Virus record (IMG/VR): IMGVR_UViG_3300017788_000055
Location: 1 to 42,952 of that record
Length of the DNA stretch: 42,952 nucleotides
Strand: one strand, 5' to 3'
Origin: a virus
The notes beneath the pieces were generated by a model. The model did no database searches and was not told the DNA's origin. It saw only the letters and a list, made by a program, of their open reading frames with translations. Below, piece after piece: positions 42,861-42,952 of this stretch (within the stretch, counting starts at the first letter, position 1; every line of letters starts with the position of its first letter). Position numbers and translations under genes: made by a program.

Positions 42861-42952
42861 TTACTCAGCAGCAAGTTTCTCGAAGAATGCCATGTCATCA
42901 TCTTCGACAGTGACATCTTCAGCAGTGACTTTCTTGGCTGGAGCAGAACGAA
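42861..42952 (-). CDS. C-terminal end of a minus-strand gene with acidic tail (possible gp32-like ssDNA-binding protein), partial
   Basis: The minus strand encodes ...RSAPAKKVTAEDVTVEDDDM...FFEKLAAE and a TAA stop (42861-42863); the start is beyond the right edge. A short basic linker, then an acidic stretch (E-D-V-T-V-E-D-D-D) and a hydrophobic end is the pattern of ssDNA-binding protein tails, and T4-like phages carry gp32. With only 29 residues visible the identity is uncertain. It ends just before the strong terminator. Confidence 0.5.
   Translation of the reverse strand, partial: RSAPAKKVTAEDVTVEDDDMAFFEKLAAE

Overview
This window is part of the late, structural gene region of a T4-superfamily contractile-tailed phage, probably from an aquatic bacterium. 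The gene set and order resemble T4-like cyanophages and related marine myoviruses: gp48, gp53, a gp27-like hub, gp5, gp25, gp6, a gp7-position protein, gp8, large DUF4815-type structural proteins, then fibres. T4-type late promoters (TATAAATA or one-base variants) sit in front of several operons. The host cannot be named from this sequence. Genes are packed end to end, often with TAATG or ATGA overlaps. No stretch over 300 bases lacks a gene, and no tRNA, integrase or insertion sequence was seen.

Layout. (1) 37743-42807, plus strand: gp4 head completion, a conserved T4-like protein, a tube-family protein, a gp26/gp51-like hub-assembly pair with a perfectly phased -1 slippery heptamer at their junction, and an 800-residue tape-measure-like protein carrying an M15 (VanY-type) peptidase. 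A minus-strand terminator at 42807-42831 separates this from a convergent gene that enters from the right. (2) 15771-37720, minus strand: the baseplate, from tube cap (gp48) through hub, spike and wedge proteins to two giant structural proteins. (3) 10685-15769, minus strand: a small coiled-coil protein, a fibre protein, and three consecutive genes of a Tyr/Asn/Gly/Pro-rich 7-8-residue repeat family with long poly-proline and poly-glycine tracts. (4) 4216-10644, minus strand: an apparent protein-modification island. It holds two paralogous PKHD-type Fe(II)/2-oxoglutarate hydroxylases, a GT60-like (PF11397-type) GlcNAc transferase translationally coupled to one of them, a fourth repeat protein, two distant paralogues of unknown function, and a small Ig-like structural protein. 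(5) 1-4214, minus strand: a collagen-like fibre gene of more than 1,400 codons that runs off the left edge. It is built of Gly-Pro-X blocks separated by globular modules, one of which looks like a cupredoxin.

The most interesting hypothesis is that the phage hydroxylates proline on its own virion proteins and then glycosylates it. Hydroxylase and glycosyltransferase lie next to proline-rich substrates, in the same combination as the PhyA/Gnt1 pathway that modifies Skp1 in Dictyostelium. Each hydroxylase gene directly follows a repeat-protein gene. Those repeats are rich in Asn-Pro-Gly (X-Pro-Gly) sites, whereas the collagen-like fibre mostly has proline in the first position after glycine, so the repeat proteins or the poly-proline tracts may be the better substrates. 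One hydroxylase, the one coupled to the glycosyltransferase, has serine in place of the distal iron-binding histidine. All function calls here are from reading the sequence; no database search was run.
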